From assembly GCA_043719555.1 (NCBI GenBank), contig JAYSTR010000184.1:1-20089 (forward strand): a stretch of DNA of 20,089 bases. Direction: 5' to 3'. The notes below the pieces were generated by a model. The model was not told where the DNA came from and did not search any database. It worked only from the letters and a program-made list of their open reading frames with translations. Shown here in pieces: positions 1 through 7,284 of this stretch (position 1 is the first letter of the stretch; every line of letters begins with the position of its first letter). A program made the position numbers and the translations under genes. Origin of the DNA: UBA4416 sp043719555. GTDB lineage: Bacteria; Bacteroidota; Bacteroidia; B-17B0; Aurantibacillaceae.

Positions 1-597
1 ATAGGCCGTAATTACGCAGAACACGCTAAGGAATTAAAAAATGAAATTCCTACAGAACCCGTTTGGTTTTTGAAGCCAGATACAGCTTTATTAAAAGATG
101 GCGAACCTTTTTATTACCCTGAGTTTACAAAAGATTTACATCACGAAATTGAAGTCGTAATTAAAATTAGTAAAGTTGGCAAACACATAGATGAAAAATT
201 TGCTCACAAATATTACGATGAAATAGGCTTAGGCATTGATTTTACTGCGCGCGATATACAAAATGAATGCAAAGCAAAAGGTATGCCTTGGGAAAAAGCC
301 AAAGCCTTTGATGGGTCTGCTCCAATTGGAAAATTTATTAAAAAAGAAACCATAGGCGATTTAACTGATATTAATTTTGAATTAAAAGTAAATGGTATTA
401 CTAAACAAATAGGAACTACAAACGATTTGTTGTTTAGTTTTGATAAAGTGATTACTCACGTATCAAAATATGTAACGCTTAAAGTTGGCGATTTAATTTA
501 TACTGGTACTCCTAAAGGTGTTGGTGCAGTTACTATTGGCGACAAACTACAAGGGTATATGCAGGGCGATTTATTTTTTGAGTTTGAAGTAAAATAA
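1..597 (+). CDS. Fumarylacetoacetate hydrolase (FAH) family protein, 5' end missing
   Basis: The reading frame is open from base 1 to a TAA at 595-597. Its first residues (IGRNYAEHAKEL) are typical of the near-N-terminal part of FAH-family proteins such as FAHD1/YcgM, so only a handful of residues are probably missing. A TTG at 70 is in frame but is not the start, because family sequence continues upstream of it. Counting from base 1, the metal-binding elements are HHEIEVV (E49 and E51) and GIDFTARD (D80). The C-terminal YTGTPKGVGAV signature is also present. Known relatives are cytoplasmic, Mg-dependent enzymes acting on acylpyruvates, oxaloacetate or aromatic-degradation intermediates. The substrate here cannot be read from the sequence and the neighbours give no hint. 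Family assignment is confident, specific reaction is not. Confidence 0.9.
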   Translation: MGRNYAEHAKELKNEIPTEPVWFLKPDTALLKDGEPFYYPEFTKDLHHEIEVVIKISKVGKHIDEKFAHKYYDEIGLGIDFTARDIQNECKAKGMPWEKAKAFDGSAPIGKFIKKETIGDLTDINFELKVNGITKQIGTTNDLLFSFDKVITHVSKYVTLKVGDLIYTGTPKGVGAVTIGDKLQGYMQGDLFFEFEVK

Positions 598-608
598 AAT
601 TATTTCAA
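584..608. terminator. Weak hairpin spanning both stop codons of convergent genes
   Basis: TTGAAGTAA (584-592) pairs with TTATTTCAA (600-608) around a 7-nt loop, with one G-U wobble on the plus-strand transcript. It covers the stop codons of the FAH gene (+) and the cytochrome c peroxidase gene (-). No U-tract follows in either direction, so a role in termination is only inferred. Confidence 0.25.
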
Positions 609-1550
609 AAAGCGATTGTCTGTTAAGGAATTTAAAAATGTTTCTAAATCATTTTTTTCTTGTTCATTCAAATGCAAAGGCTTTAAAAGTAAACTATCTC
701 TGTTTACCGAATTTGCAATAATTTTATCAGGTTCGTTGTAATAATCAATAACTTCTCTTAGAGTTTTAAACATGCCATTATGCATATAAGGCTTAGTAAT
801 AGCTATGTTTCGAAGACCAGGTGTTTTAAATTTCCCTAAATCTGTGATGTTTTTTGTAACGATGTAGCGTCCGCTATCATTTAATTCTTTACCATTAAAT
901 AACCCAATGTTTCTAAATAAATCAGTTGTGAAATCAGGCCCAAAATGACAATCAAAACATTTTCCTTTTTCGTTAAAAATAGTTTGCCCACGTTTAGCTG
1001 ATTCAGAAAATAGTGAAGTATCTTTTTTATTCATGTAATTATCAAAAACGGAGTTACTGGTTTCCAATGTTTTTTCGTAAGCCACAATCGCATCTATCAC
1101 ATTTTTTTTAGATACTTGCTCATTAAATATTTTTTTAAAAAATGCCGAGTATTGTTTATGATTACGTAAACGATTAACGGCTTCTGTTAATGGTAAATTC
1201 ATTTCAATAGGGTTTTCAATAGGGCCTATGGCTTGCTCTTCCAAACTCTCAGCTCTTCCATCGTGAAAAAAGAAATTTCGTAACCCTTGATTCATAGCCG
1301 TTGGCGTATTTCTGTTTCCTTTTGCACTATCAACTCCAAAACTAAAAGGTACATTATCTGCAAAAGCAAATTGTGGTTTGTGACATGACGCACAACTCAC
1401 CGTATTATTACTTGATAGGATAGAATCAAAAAATAATAACTCGCCTAATTGTTCTATCGTTTGTGGTTCTTTTAAAATCTTTTCGGTTTGAGGTTGAGAG
1501 CACGAACTAACAATAAGCGAACTGATTATAAATAAAAAAAATGATTTCAT
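600..1550 (-). CDS. Di-heme cytochrome c peroxidase (MauG/CcpA family), lipoprotein
   Basis: This 316-residue protein begins with a lipoprotein signal peptide; the lipobox IVSSC places the lipidated cysteine at residue 17. Two c-type heme motifs are visible, CASCH (C53, C56, H57) and CFDCH (C198, C201, H202). Other family landmarks are FFFHDGRAESLEEQA (about 93-107), GPIENPIEM (109-117) and PYMHNGMFKTLREV (254-267), in which M256 is the likely distal ligand of the high-potential heme. Family members reduce hydrogen peroxide using electrons from small cytochromes, or perform MauG-like oxidations. This one should be membrane-anchored and face the periplasm. The gene lies downstream of phaC on the same strand but is separated from it by a terminator, so it is probably transcribed independently. 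It ends 2 bases from the convergent FAH gene. Its oxidisable substrate is unknown. Confidence 0.92.
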   Translation of the reverse strand: MKSFFLFIISSLIVSSCSQPQTEKILKEPQTIEQLGELLFFDSILSSNNTVSCASCHKPQFAFADNVPFSFGVDSAKGNRNTPTAMNQGLRNFFFHDGRAESLEEQAIGPIENPIEMNLPLTEAVNRLRNHKQYSAFFKKIFNEQVSKKNVIDAIVAYEKTLETSNSVFDNYMNKKDTSLFSESAKRGQTIFNEKGKCFDCHFGPDFTTDLFRNIGLFNGKELNDSGRYIVTKNITDLGKFKTPGLRNIAITKPYMHNGMFKTLREVIDYYNEPDKIIANSVNRDSLLLKPLHLNEQEKNDLETFLNSLTDNRFLK

Positions 1551-1618
1551 ACAATTTAAATTAAAAAAAAGAGGATTGTTTTTTTTGCCAAGAATTTATA
1601 TTTCGTTTTTATTTTAAT

Positions 1619-1648
1619 AAAAAAGCAGAACTCTTTGTTCTGCTTTTT
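1619..1648 (-). terminator. Rho-independent terminator after phaC
   Basis: AGCAGAAC (1624-1631) and GTTCTGCT (1637-1644) form a perfect 8-bp stem with a 5-nt loop. It is flanked by an A-run and a T-run, so it could work in both directions. It lies 18 bases beyond the phaC stop codon and separates phaC from the cytochrome c peroxidase gene. Confidence 0.85.
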
Positions 1649-1666
1649 AAAATTTAGATTTTAATT

Positions 1667-2716
1667 TTATTTATCTCTTTTCTTTAACCATTCAGTTACT
1701 GCTGGCGCTAATTCTTTTTGAGATCGGCTGCCAACAAACACACCAATGTGTCCGCCTTTAAAACTATACAATTCTTTATCGGTACTGCCAACATAATCGT
1801 TTAAAGGAATAGTGGCAGATGGTGGCACTAAATGATCTTCGGTTGCGTATATGTTTAATAAGTTACAAGTTAAATTTTTTAAATTCACCTTTTTGCCACC
1901 TACTTCTAATTCGCCTTTTATTAATTTATTGCCTTGGTATAAATCAATCATAAATTGTTTAAAGCATACACCCGCTTGGTCAGGACTTTCGCTAATCCAT
2001 TTTTCCATACGTAAAAAATTCAACAATTTATCTTTATCATCCATTGAGCTTGATAAAGTTTGTTGTTTATGAATTTTCATCATGGGTTTCAACATATCAA
2101 ATCCTTGGTTTAAAAACTCACCAGGAACCAACCCATCAAAGCCAGCTACTAATTTTTCAAAATCCATATCCTTACTCCATCTAAAAAGTAAGCCATCATT
2201 GGTACTAAAATCAATAGGTGTAACGTGTGTTACTAAGTTTTTAATTTTATTTGGATATAAGGAAGAGTATATAACACTAAACGTTCCACCTTGGCAAATA
2301 CTTAAAATATTAATTTTCTCTACTCTGTTTTTTTTACGAATAAAATCAACACAATTATTAATGTAGCCATTTATATAATCATCTAAGCTGGTAAATTTAT
2401 CAGCTTTAGTAGGGTTTCCCCAATCAATTAAATACACATCTAAGCCAACATTTAGTAGGTTTTTGATGTAACTTCTATCTGGCTGTATATCCAACATTTT
2501 GTAGGTGTTTACTAAGGCGTAAACAATTAGCACGGGTGTTTTATACGTTGGCTCCGTTTCTCTATCGTATTTGTATAATGTTAATTTATCTTCATTGTAA
2601 ACAGCTGTTTTAGCTGTTGTTGCAATTTCTACTTCATCTATTTGATTTAATGTGTCGTAGCTTTTTAAAAGTGTTGAATTCAGGCGTGCGAATTCTTCTA
2701 CCAATTTGTTTTCCAT
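1667..2716 (-). CDS. phaC: Class III poly(R)-hydroxyalkanoate synthase, catalytic subunit PhaC
   Basis: PhaC polymerises (R)-3-hydroxyacyl-CoA into polyhydroxyalkanoate on granules. The 349-residue length fits class III/IV catalytic subunits (about 355), not the larger class I or II enzymes. The core motif YALVNTYKMLDIQPDRSYI is followed by GLDVYLIDWG. The lipase-like box is SICQGG with nucleophile C141, and the rest of the triad is D294 (ATEDHLVPP) and H323 (GGHIGVF). From memory the Allochromatium vinosum triad is C149, D302, H331, which gives the same spacings of 153 and 29. Position 139 is Ser where the family box usually has Gly. The gene follows phaE on the minus strand, but a hairpin terminator lies in the 126-base gap. 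I saw no convincing promoter directly upstream, so expression may rely on read-through. The product probably needs PhaE as partner. Confidence 0.93.
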   Translation of the reverse strand: MENKLVEEFARLNSTLLKSYDTLNQIDEVEIATTAKTAVYNEDKLTLYKYDRETEPTYKTPVLIVYALVNTYKMLDIQPDRSYIKNLLNVGLDVYLIDWGNPTKADKFTSLDDYINGYINNCVDFIRKKNRVEKINILSICQGGTFSVIYSSLYPNKIKNLVTHVTPIDFSTNDGLLFRWSKDMDFEKLVAGFDGLVPGEFLNQGFDMLKPMMKIHKQQTLSSSMDDKDKLLNFLRMEKWISESPDQAGVCFKQFMIDLYQGNKLIKGELEVGGKKVNLKNLTCNLLNIYATEDHLVPPSATIPLNDYVGSTDKELYSFKGGHIGVFVGSRSQKELAPAVTEWLKKRDK

Positions 2717-2778
2717 AGAGCTTATTTTGATAGGGTTAAATTACAAGTTTTATTTTATTTATTTGATATTTTTTAAAC

Positions 2779-2811
2779 AAAAAAAGACTGCTCACAAACA
2801 CGAGAGCAGCC
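2779..2811 (-). terminator. Intercistronic hairpin terminator between phaE and phaC
   Basis: On the minus strand GGCTGCTC, a 10-nt loop and GAGCAGTC form an 8-bp stem (2786-2793 with 2804-2811) that ends in a run of seven T. One pair is G-U on the minus transcript but would be an A-C mismatch on the plus transcript, which indicates the minus direction. It sits 31 bases after the phaE stop and 69 bases before the phaC start. Confidence 0.75.
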
Positions 2812-2842
2812 TTTTTATTATTGCGCTATGAACACAAATAGT

Positions 2843-4207
2843 TTATTTCTTTTTTGCTTTTGCAGCTCTTTCTTCGTCAAATAACTCTACAGATGCAGCA
2901 TTAGCCATAGCTAATTTTGTTTGCAAATCTTTAACTTGTTTTTTTAAATCGTGCATAGTTTGGTAAACTTCTTCCATTTCACTTTTAAAAGTTAAAGGAT
3001 ACGCCTGAAAAGCATTTTCAAATTGAGATTCAAAATGTTTTTTCACATCCATAGTTAAATTTAAGGCGTCTGCTTTTACTTTGCTAAATTCATCTGTAGC
3101 AAATAATTCCGAAAACATTTTCTCGTTAGTTTTAATAAATTCAGCATATAACTCATTAGGTGTTGGCATTGTAAAAGTACCAGGTTTCATATCTTTGTAC
3201 TTCTCTTTTGCTTCAGCAGCTAAAGTTTCCATAGATGTTTGCATTGTTTTATATAAATGCGCTTGTAATTCAGATTGTTTAATTGAATACTCTGCAACCT
3301 TATCCATTAAAGCAATAGTAGCTTCAATCGTTTCTTTTTCTTTACCTGCATTTGAAGCTTTTAATAAAGGTTCGAATGTTTTACCGAAAACGTTATTTAC
3401 GTTAGCATATAACTCACGTAATTTATCGCCATTGCCACTAAACATATCAGGAAAGTTAGTTGACATATTTTGCATTTGTGCATAATATTCTTTTCCTAAA
3501 TTATTACGGTCAACAAAAAAATGTTGAACTTGTTTCATACCGTTATCGTAAACATCTTTTAAGTTTGCATTATTAAAAAATGATGAGAAAACTTGCTCAG
3601 TCATTTTTTTATAATTATCAGTAGTATAAATGTTTTTCCAAGTTTCAACCGAAAAGTCGTTGTTTTTAACAGCGCTCATAATTGGCTGAAAAAACTCTTG
3701 AGCTTTCATATACATTTGGCTTCCTTCGTACATGTTTTTAAACATATCTGCATTAAACGGATTGCTTAAGTTTTTTGAAAATGTATCGTAAGTTGAGTTC
3801 ATTGAACCCATAAAGCTATTGTAAGTATTAGTAAAGGCATTATTCATAGTCGAAAAACTATTGGTATAATCATTAGCTCCTTTTCCAAAGTTTAACATAG
3901 AGTTATAAATGCTTTGGTTAAAATCTGCCATTTGTTTTGCACTACCCATTTGTTGAGTATACCAGTTTTTGAAAAACTCTTCTGGTTTAGTTTCTGCACT
4001 CATAAAAGGGTTAGCAGTATTTAATCCCATGTTAGCAAACATAGAATTTTGTTTTTCCATCATGTCTTTAAATGCATTTTGACTTTCGCCTACGATGTTA
4101 CCATTAGAAAATGATGTTTGAAATTTTTTGGCAGAATCCATCCAAGTATTCATTGCGTTAGCTTGCGCATCCATTAAATTGTCGATGATTGGGTTGTTTG
4201 TTTTCAT
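2843..4207 (-). CDS. phaE: PHA synthase class III subunit PhaE-like protein
   Basis: This is a 454-residue, almost entirely helical protein without signal peptide or membrane segment. The first 150 residues are rich in Met, Asn, Ser and Phe. The segment NELYAEFIKTNEKMFSELFATDEF (351-374) and the C-terminal coiled coil PLTFKSEMEEVYQTMHDLKK and onward (404-432) resemble the conserved C-terminal half of PhaE, the non-catalytic subunit that activates class III PhaC. The last 20 residues are charged and end in a Lys-rich tail. It is roughly 100 residues longer than my recollection of the A. vinosum PhaE (about 357). Being immediately upstream of a class III phaC supports the call. Phasin-like granule binding is the main alternative and the two roles may overlap. 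The predicted promoter and a palindrome lie upstream at 4279-4310. Confidence 0.8.
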   Translation of the reverse strand: MKTNNPIIDNLMDAQANAMNTWMDSAKKFQTSFSNGNIVGESQNAFKDMMEKQNSMFANMGLNTANPFMSAETKPEEFFKNWYTQQMGSAKQMADFNQSIYNSMLNFGKGANDYTNSFSTMNNAFTNTYNSFMGSMNSTYDTFSKNLSNPFNADMFKNMYEGSQMYMKAQEFFQPIMSAVKNNDFSVETWKNIYTTDNYKKMTEQVFSSFFNNANLKDVYDNGMKQVQHFFVDRNNLGKEYYAQMQNMSTNFPDMFSGNGDKLRELYANVNNVFGKTFEPLLKASNAGKEKETIEATIALMDKVAEYSIKQSELQAHLYKTMQTSMETLAAEAKEKYKDMKPGTFTMPTPNELYAEFIKTNEKMFSELFATDEFSKVKADALNLTMDVKKHFESQFENAFQAYPLTFKSEMEEVYQTMHDLKKQVKDLQTKLAMANAASVELFDEERAAKAKKK

Positions 4208-4278
4208 TTCTTGAGAAAAAAGTTAATTTAAAATTTGTATAAATTCTGGAAAAACTTCATTTCCCCCAAAATTCTGTG

Positions 4279-4310
4279 CAAATGTCGACATTTTTTCCTA
4301 TACGTGTCAA
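4279..4310 (-). promoter_or_regulatory. Predicted Bacteroidota-type promoter for phaE
   Basis: On the minus strand a TTG (4308-4310), a 21-nt spacer and GACATTTG (4279-4286) match the -33 TTG / -7 TAnnTTTG pattern of Bacteroidota, except for G in place of the first T of the -7 box. The predicted transcript would have a leader of about 65 nt before the phaE ATG. This is a pattern match only. Confidence 0.45.
4280..4293. promoter_or_regulatory. 14-bp perfect palindrome in the phaE/phaJ divergent promoter region
   Basis: AAATGTCGACATTT is identical to its reverse complement. It lies in the 227-base gap between the divergent phaE-phaC and phaJ-phaB units and overlaps the predicted phaE -7 box, as a repressor operator would. 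No regulator gene adjoins it within the window. The rest of this gap holds a smaller interrupted repeat (TTTCG-T-CGAAA, 4357-4367) and no convincing phaJ promoter. Confidence 0.5.
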
Positions 4311-4434
4311 GTTATTTTGTGTTATTTTTCTGTTAAATCATCTCTTTTATATGATATTTCGTCGAAAATCAGTTTTTTTACAAAAGTCTCGAAAAAACGA
4401 TTATTTTTAAGGTAAAACAAATAGACTCATTTAT

Positions 4435-4842
4435 ATGATAGAATTAGGACAAACGTACTCGCACGATTTTAAATTTTCACAAGAAGAAGTTAACCGCTTT
4501 GCTGATGTTACCGGCGATAAAAACCCCGTGCATACAGATGCTGATTTTGCGGCTAAAACAATGTTTAAAAAACCAATTATGCACGGTATGTTGGGTGCTG
4601 CATTGTTTAGTAAAGTATTTGGCGTGTTATTTCCTGGCGAAGGAACTATTTATTTAAAACAATCGTTAAGTTTTTTAAAACCAATGTATGTTGAAGTAGA
4701 TTATGAAGCAGTGTTTACAGTGAAAGAATTAATGAAAGATAAAAATAGAGCTGTGATTGAAACATTAATTAAAGATAAAACGACTGGTAACATTTGCACT
4801 AGTGGCGAAGCTACAGTAATGAATGTTGACAAAATTAAATAA
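4435..4842 (+). CDS. phaJ: (R)-specific enoyl-CoA hydratase, MaoC-like, PhaJ
   Basis: This 135-residue single hot-dog-fold protein carries the MaoC/PhaJ hydratase motif FADVTGDKNPVHTD, with catalytic dyad D28 and H33, followed by PIMHGMLGA. The length is typical for PhaJ (about 134-160). PhaJ hydrates trans-2-enoyl-CoA from fatty-acid beta-oxidation to (R)-3-hydroxyacyl-CoA, a direct PHA synthase substrate. It is the first gene of a probable two-gene unit with phaB, 38 bases downstream, and is transcribed divergently from phaE-phaC. The start codon is the first ATG of the frame that keeps the motif at the usual distance. No Shine-Dalgarno is visible. A generic MaoC dehydratase is the alternative, but context strongly favours PHA supply. 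Confidence 0.9.
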   Translation: MIELGQTYSHDFKFSQEEVNRFADVTGDKNPVHTDADFAAKTMFKKPIMHGMLGAALFSKVFGVLFPGEGTIYLKQSLSFLKPMYVEVDYEAVFTVKELMKDKNRAVIETLIKDKTTGNICTSGEATVMNVDKIK

Positions 4843-4880
4843 TAACGTATTAATTAGTAACCAAATAAAACTATCATATT

Positions 4881-5630
4881 ATGAACTCAGCAAATAAAAA
4901 TCGTACGGTATTAGTTACTGGTGCTACAGGTGGATTAGGAACGGCTATGTGTAAAAAATTATTTACAGATGGCTATAAAGTAGTTGGTAATTACCATACC
5001 AAAGAAAAAGCTGAAAAGTGGATGATTGATATGAAAAGCGAAGGCTATGATATTGAATTGTTTTATGGAGATGTAAGTGATTTTGATAGTTGCACAAAAA
5101 TGATTGAAGCTATTAATGCCAAATACGGACACATAGATACCTTGGTTAATAATGCGGGTATTACTAGAGATGGACGTTTGGTAAATATGAGTGTAGAGGA
5201 TTGGCACGCAGTGATTAATACCAATTTAAATTCGGTATTTAATTGTACGCGTAATGTAATACAAGGAATGATTGATAGAAAATTTGGACGTGTGATTAAT
5301 ATTTCTTCAGTTAATGGTCAGCGTGGACAATTTGGGCAAACTAATTACTCAGCAGCGAAAGCGGGTATGCACGGGTTTACTAAATCATTATCGGTAGAGG
5401 TTGCAAAATATGGTGTTACAGTAAATACTATTTCTCCGGGTTATATTGGTACGGATATGGTAATGGCTGTTCCCGAAAAAGTATTAACGCAAATTGTAGC
5501 TCAGGTTCCTATGGGACGTTTAGGTGGTACGCACGAGGTAGCACATTTAGTGTCGTTTTTAGCGAGTGAAGAAACCAGTTTTATTACGGGTGCTAATTAT
5601 AGCATTAATGGCGGACAACACGTTTATTAG
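4881..5630 (+). CDS. phaB: NAD(P)H-dependent acetoacetyl-CoA reductase PhaB (SDR family)
   Basis: This is a 249-residue classical short-chain dehydrogenase/reductase. The cofactor loop is TGATGGLG (13-20), the NNAG motif is at 90-93, and the catalytic residues are N114, S143, Y156 and K160. The stretch NGQRGQFGQTNYSAAKAG (145-162) is typical of PhaB. The KAEKW segment after the second beta strand also resembles PhaB rather than the fatty-acid enzyme FabG. PhaB reduces acetoacetyl-CoA to (R)-3-hydroxybutyryl-CoA in the cytoplasm. It is the second gene after phaJ and is followed by a strong terminator, so the unit ends here. No phaA thiolase accompanies it, so acetoacetyl-CoA must come from enzymes encoded elsewhere. 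FabG-like activity cannot be fully excluded. Confidence 0.92.
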   Translation: MNSANKNRTVLVTGATGGLGTAMCKKLFTDGYKVVGNYHTKEKAEKWMIDMKSEGYDIELFYGDVSDFDSCTKMIEAINAKYGHIDTLVNNAGITRDGRLVNMSVEDWHAVINTNLNSVFNCTRNVIQGMIDRKFGRVINISSVNGQRGQFGQTNYSAAKAGMHGFTKSLSVEVAKYGVTVNTISPGYIGTDMVMAVPEKVLTQIVAQVPMGRLGGTHEVAHLVSFLASEETSFITGANYSINGGQHVY

Positions 5631-5650
5631 TAATTAAAATTTTAGTAATA

Positions 5651-5682
5651 AACAAAGCTCATCATTACTGATGAGCTTTGTT
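5651..5682 (+). terminator. Terminator after phaJ-phaB
   Basis: AACAAAGCTCATC (5651-5663) and GATGAGCTTTGTT (5670-5682) form a perfect 13-bp stem with a 6-nt loop, followed by GTTTGG. It begins 20 bases after the phaB stop. The T-run is short, but the stem is strong. Confidence 0.8.
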
Positions 5683-5801
5683 GTTTGGATACTGAATGCA
5701 AAAAAATGTATATTTAGCTAGGGATACTATTGATTTTTTGTATAATTGATATAACTGAAATTTATAATTTAAAGTGAGGATGAATAATAATTTTAAAAGA
5801 T

Positions 5802-7166
5802 ATGACGATAGAAAAAATTACAGTATTGGAGAAATTTAATAACTGGATAAAACAGTCAATAACAATTAGATTAATAACAATAGGCGTTTTAATTCTCTTA
5901 CTATTGATACCAATCTCAATGGTTGAGAATTTAATTAGTGAGAGAGAAAACAGAAAAGAAGACGCTATAAAAGAAGTTAGTTCTAAATGGGGAGAACAAC
6001 AAACTATTAAAGGGTTAATTATTAGTGTTCCGTTTAAAACATACTCAAAGGTTTATGAAGAAGACAAATCAGAAAAATTTAAGTTAGTCGAATCAATTGA
6101 ATACGCACATTTTTTGCCAGAAATGTTAAATATTTCGGGCGTAATTAACCCAGAAATTAGATATAGGGGTATTTATGAGGTAATCGTTTACAATTCGAAA
6201 ATTAAATTAAATGGAAGTTTTATAGTGCCAAGTTTTGAAGACTGGAAAATGGACAAAGAAAATATAATGTGGGATAACGCTTTCATTTCATTAGGACTTT
6301 CCGATTTACGAAGTATACAAGATGAAATATCAATTACTTGCAATGAAAAAAAACTTTCATTCAATCCAGGCGTTGAATCAAATGATGTAATTCAAAGTGG
6401 AATTAGCGCGAAGTTTCCAATAATTATGTTTGATTCAATATCAAAGAAAATAAATTTTTCTTTGGAACTTAACTTTAATGGTAGTTCAAGTCTTAATTTT
6501 ATTCCATTTGGAAAAATTACAAAAGTTAATATTGAATCAAAGTGGAAAAATCCGAGTTTTGACGGAGCATTCCTGCCTGATAATAGAGAGGTTAATATAG
6601 ATGGATTTAATGCAACGTGGAATGTGTTACATTTAAATCGGTCTTATCCACAGAAATTCAAAGGTGCGATTGAAGGCATTGATGAGTCGGCTTTTGGAGT
6701 AAATTTATTTATTCCAGTTGATGAATATCAAAAAAGTATGCGTTCTGCAAAATACGCATCAATGTTTATTACTTTAACTTTTTTAATTTTCTTTTTTGTT
6801 CAAATTTTAAATGGAGTTAAAATTCATCCTATTCAATATATCATTGTTGGTTTGGCTCTTTGTGTATTTTATACTTTGCTAATTGCCTTGTCAGAACACA
6901 TAAAATTTAGTTTTAGTTATTTAATTGCAAGTGTTTCTGTAATCAGTTTAATAACGTTATATGCTAGAAGTATTTTTAATAAAAAAATGCTTACTTGGCT
7001 TGTCTTTTTTATTTTATCAGCACTTTATATATTTATTTATTCAATTATACAAATGGAAGACTATGCTTTGCTTATGGGAAGCATAGGATTATTCTTAGTA
7101 CTAGCTACAATTATGTATTTGTCTAGAAAAATAAATTGGTATGACATTAATACAAAAGGTGAATAA
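5802..7166 (+). CDS. creD: CreD-family inner membrane protein
   Basis: This 454-residue protein has the CreD layout. One N-terminal membrane segment (about 20-42) is followed by the signature ERENRKEDAIKEVSSKWGEQQ (47-67). Then comes a large extracytoplasmic domain (about 70-315) and a cluster of about five membrane helices from residue 318. The segments IHPIQYIIVGLALCVFYTLL and SEHIKFSFSYLIA, and the ending ...SRKINWYDI, are characteristic. The protein is described as a cell envelope integrity protein. In Enterobacteria it belongs to the CreBC regulon, but its molecular activity is unknown and no creBC genes lie nearby. It appears monocistronic, with the phaB terminator upstream and its own terminator downstream. 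A 19-codon ORF (5780-5839) preceded by GAGG overlaps its start in another frame. Confidence 0.92.
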   Translation: MTIEKITVLEKFNNWIKQSITIRLITIGVLILLLLIPISMVENLISERENRKEDAIKEVSSKWGEQQTIKGLIISVPFKTYSKVYEEDKSEKFKLVESIEYAHFLPEMLNISGVINPEIRYRGIYEVIVYNSKIKLNGSFIVPSFEDWKMDKENIMWDNAFISLGLSDLRSIQDEISITCNEKKLSFNPGVESNDVIQSGISAKFPIIMFDSISKKINFSLELNFNGSSSLNFIPFGKITKVNIESKWKNPSFDGAFLPDNREVNIDGFNATWNVLHLNRSYPQKFKGAIEGIDESAFGVNLFIPVDEYQKSMRSAKYASMFITLTFLIFFFVQILNGVKIHPIQYIIVGLALCVFYTLLIALSEHIKFSFSYLIASVSVISLITLYARSIFNKKMLTWLVFFILSALYIFIYSIIQMEDYALLMGSIGLFLVLATIMYLSRKINWYDINTKGE

Positions 7167-7188
7167 AATGATTGCACTAAGTATTTAT

Positions 7189-7221
7189 AAAAAACTCCAA
7201 CTAATTTAGTTGGAGTTTTTT
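7189..7221. terminator. Bidirectional terminator between creD and clpB
   Basis: AAAAAACTCCAACTAA (7189-7204) and TTAGTTGGAGTTTTTT (7206-7221) are perfect inverted arms around a single base, with A- and T-runs at the ends. In RNA the innermost pairs would open to form the loop. It sits 22 bases after creD and 63 bases after the end of clpB on the other strand, so it can serve both convergent genes. Confidence 0.85.
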
Positions 7222-7228
7222 GGTTTGC

Positions 7229-7253
7229 ATTTCGACTTCGCTCAATGTGACAG
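7229..7253. repeat. REP-like intergenic element (single copy here)
   Basis: The 25-base stretch starting CATTTCGACTTCGCTC and ending AATGTGACA resembles, from memory, a short intergenic repeat found many times in some Bacteroidota genomes. It lies between two convergent genes directly beside their terminator, where such elements usually sit. Only one copy is present in this window, so the repeat status cannot be proven here. Confidence 0.4.
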
Positions 7254-7284
7254 ACAGAATATTACAAAGTGATATTAACGAAAA

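Noticed and set aside
70..597. TTG at 70 as the start of the FAH gene
   Set aside because: Family-typical sequence (GRNYAEHAKEL) continues in frame to base 1, so the gene is cut by the window edge.
3081..3485. 134-codon plus-strand ORF inside phaE
   Set aside because: It lies fully antisense to phaE, has biased low-complexity composition and no recognisable domain.
4356..4364. ATTTCGTCG shared between the phaE-phaJ gap and the clpB-DUF218 gap (10004-10012)
   Set aside because: A 9-bp match in 20 kb of AT-rich DNA is not striking, and the flanking bases differ.
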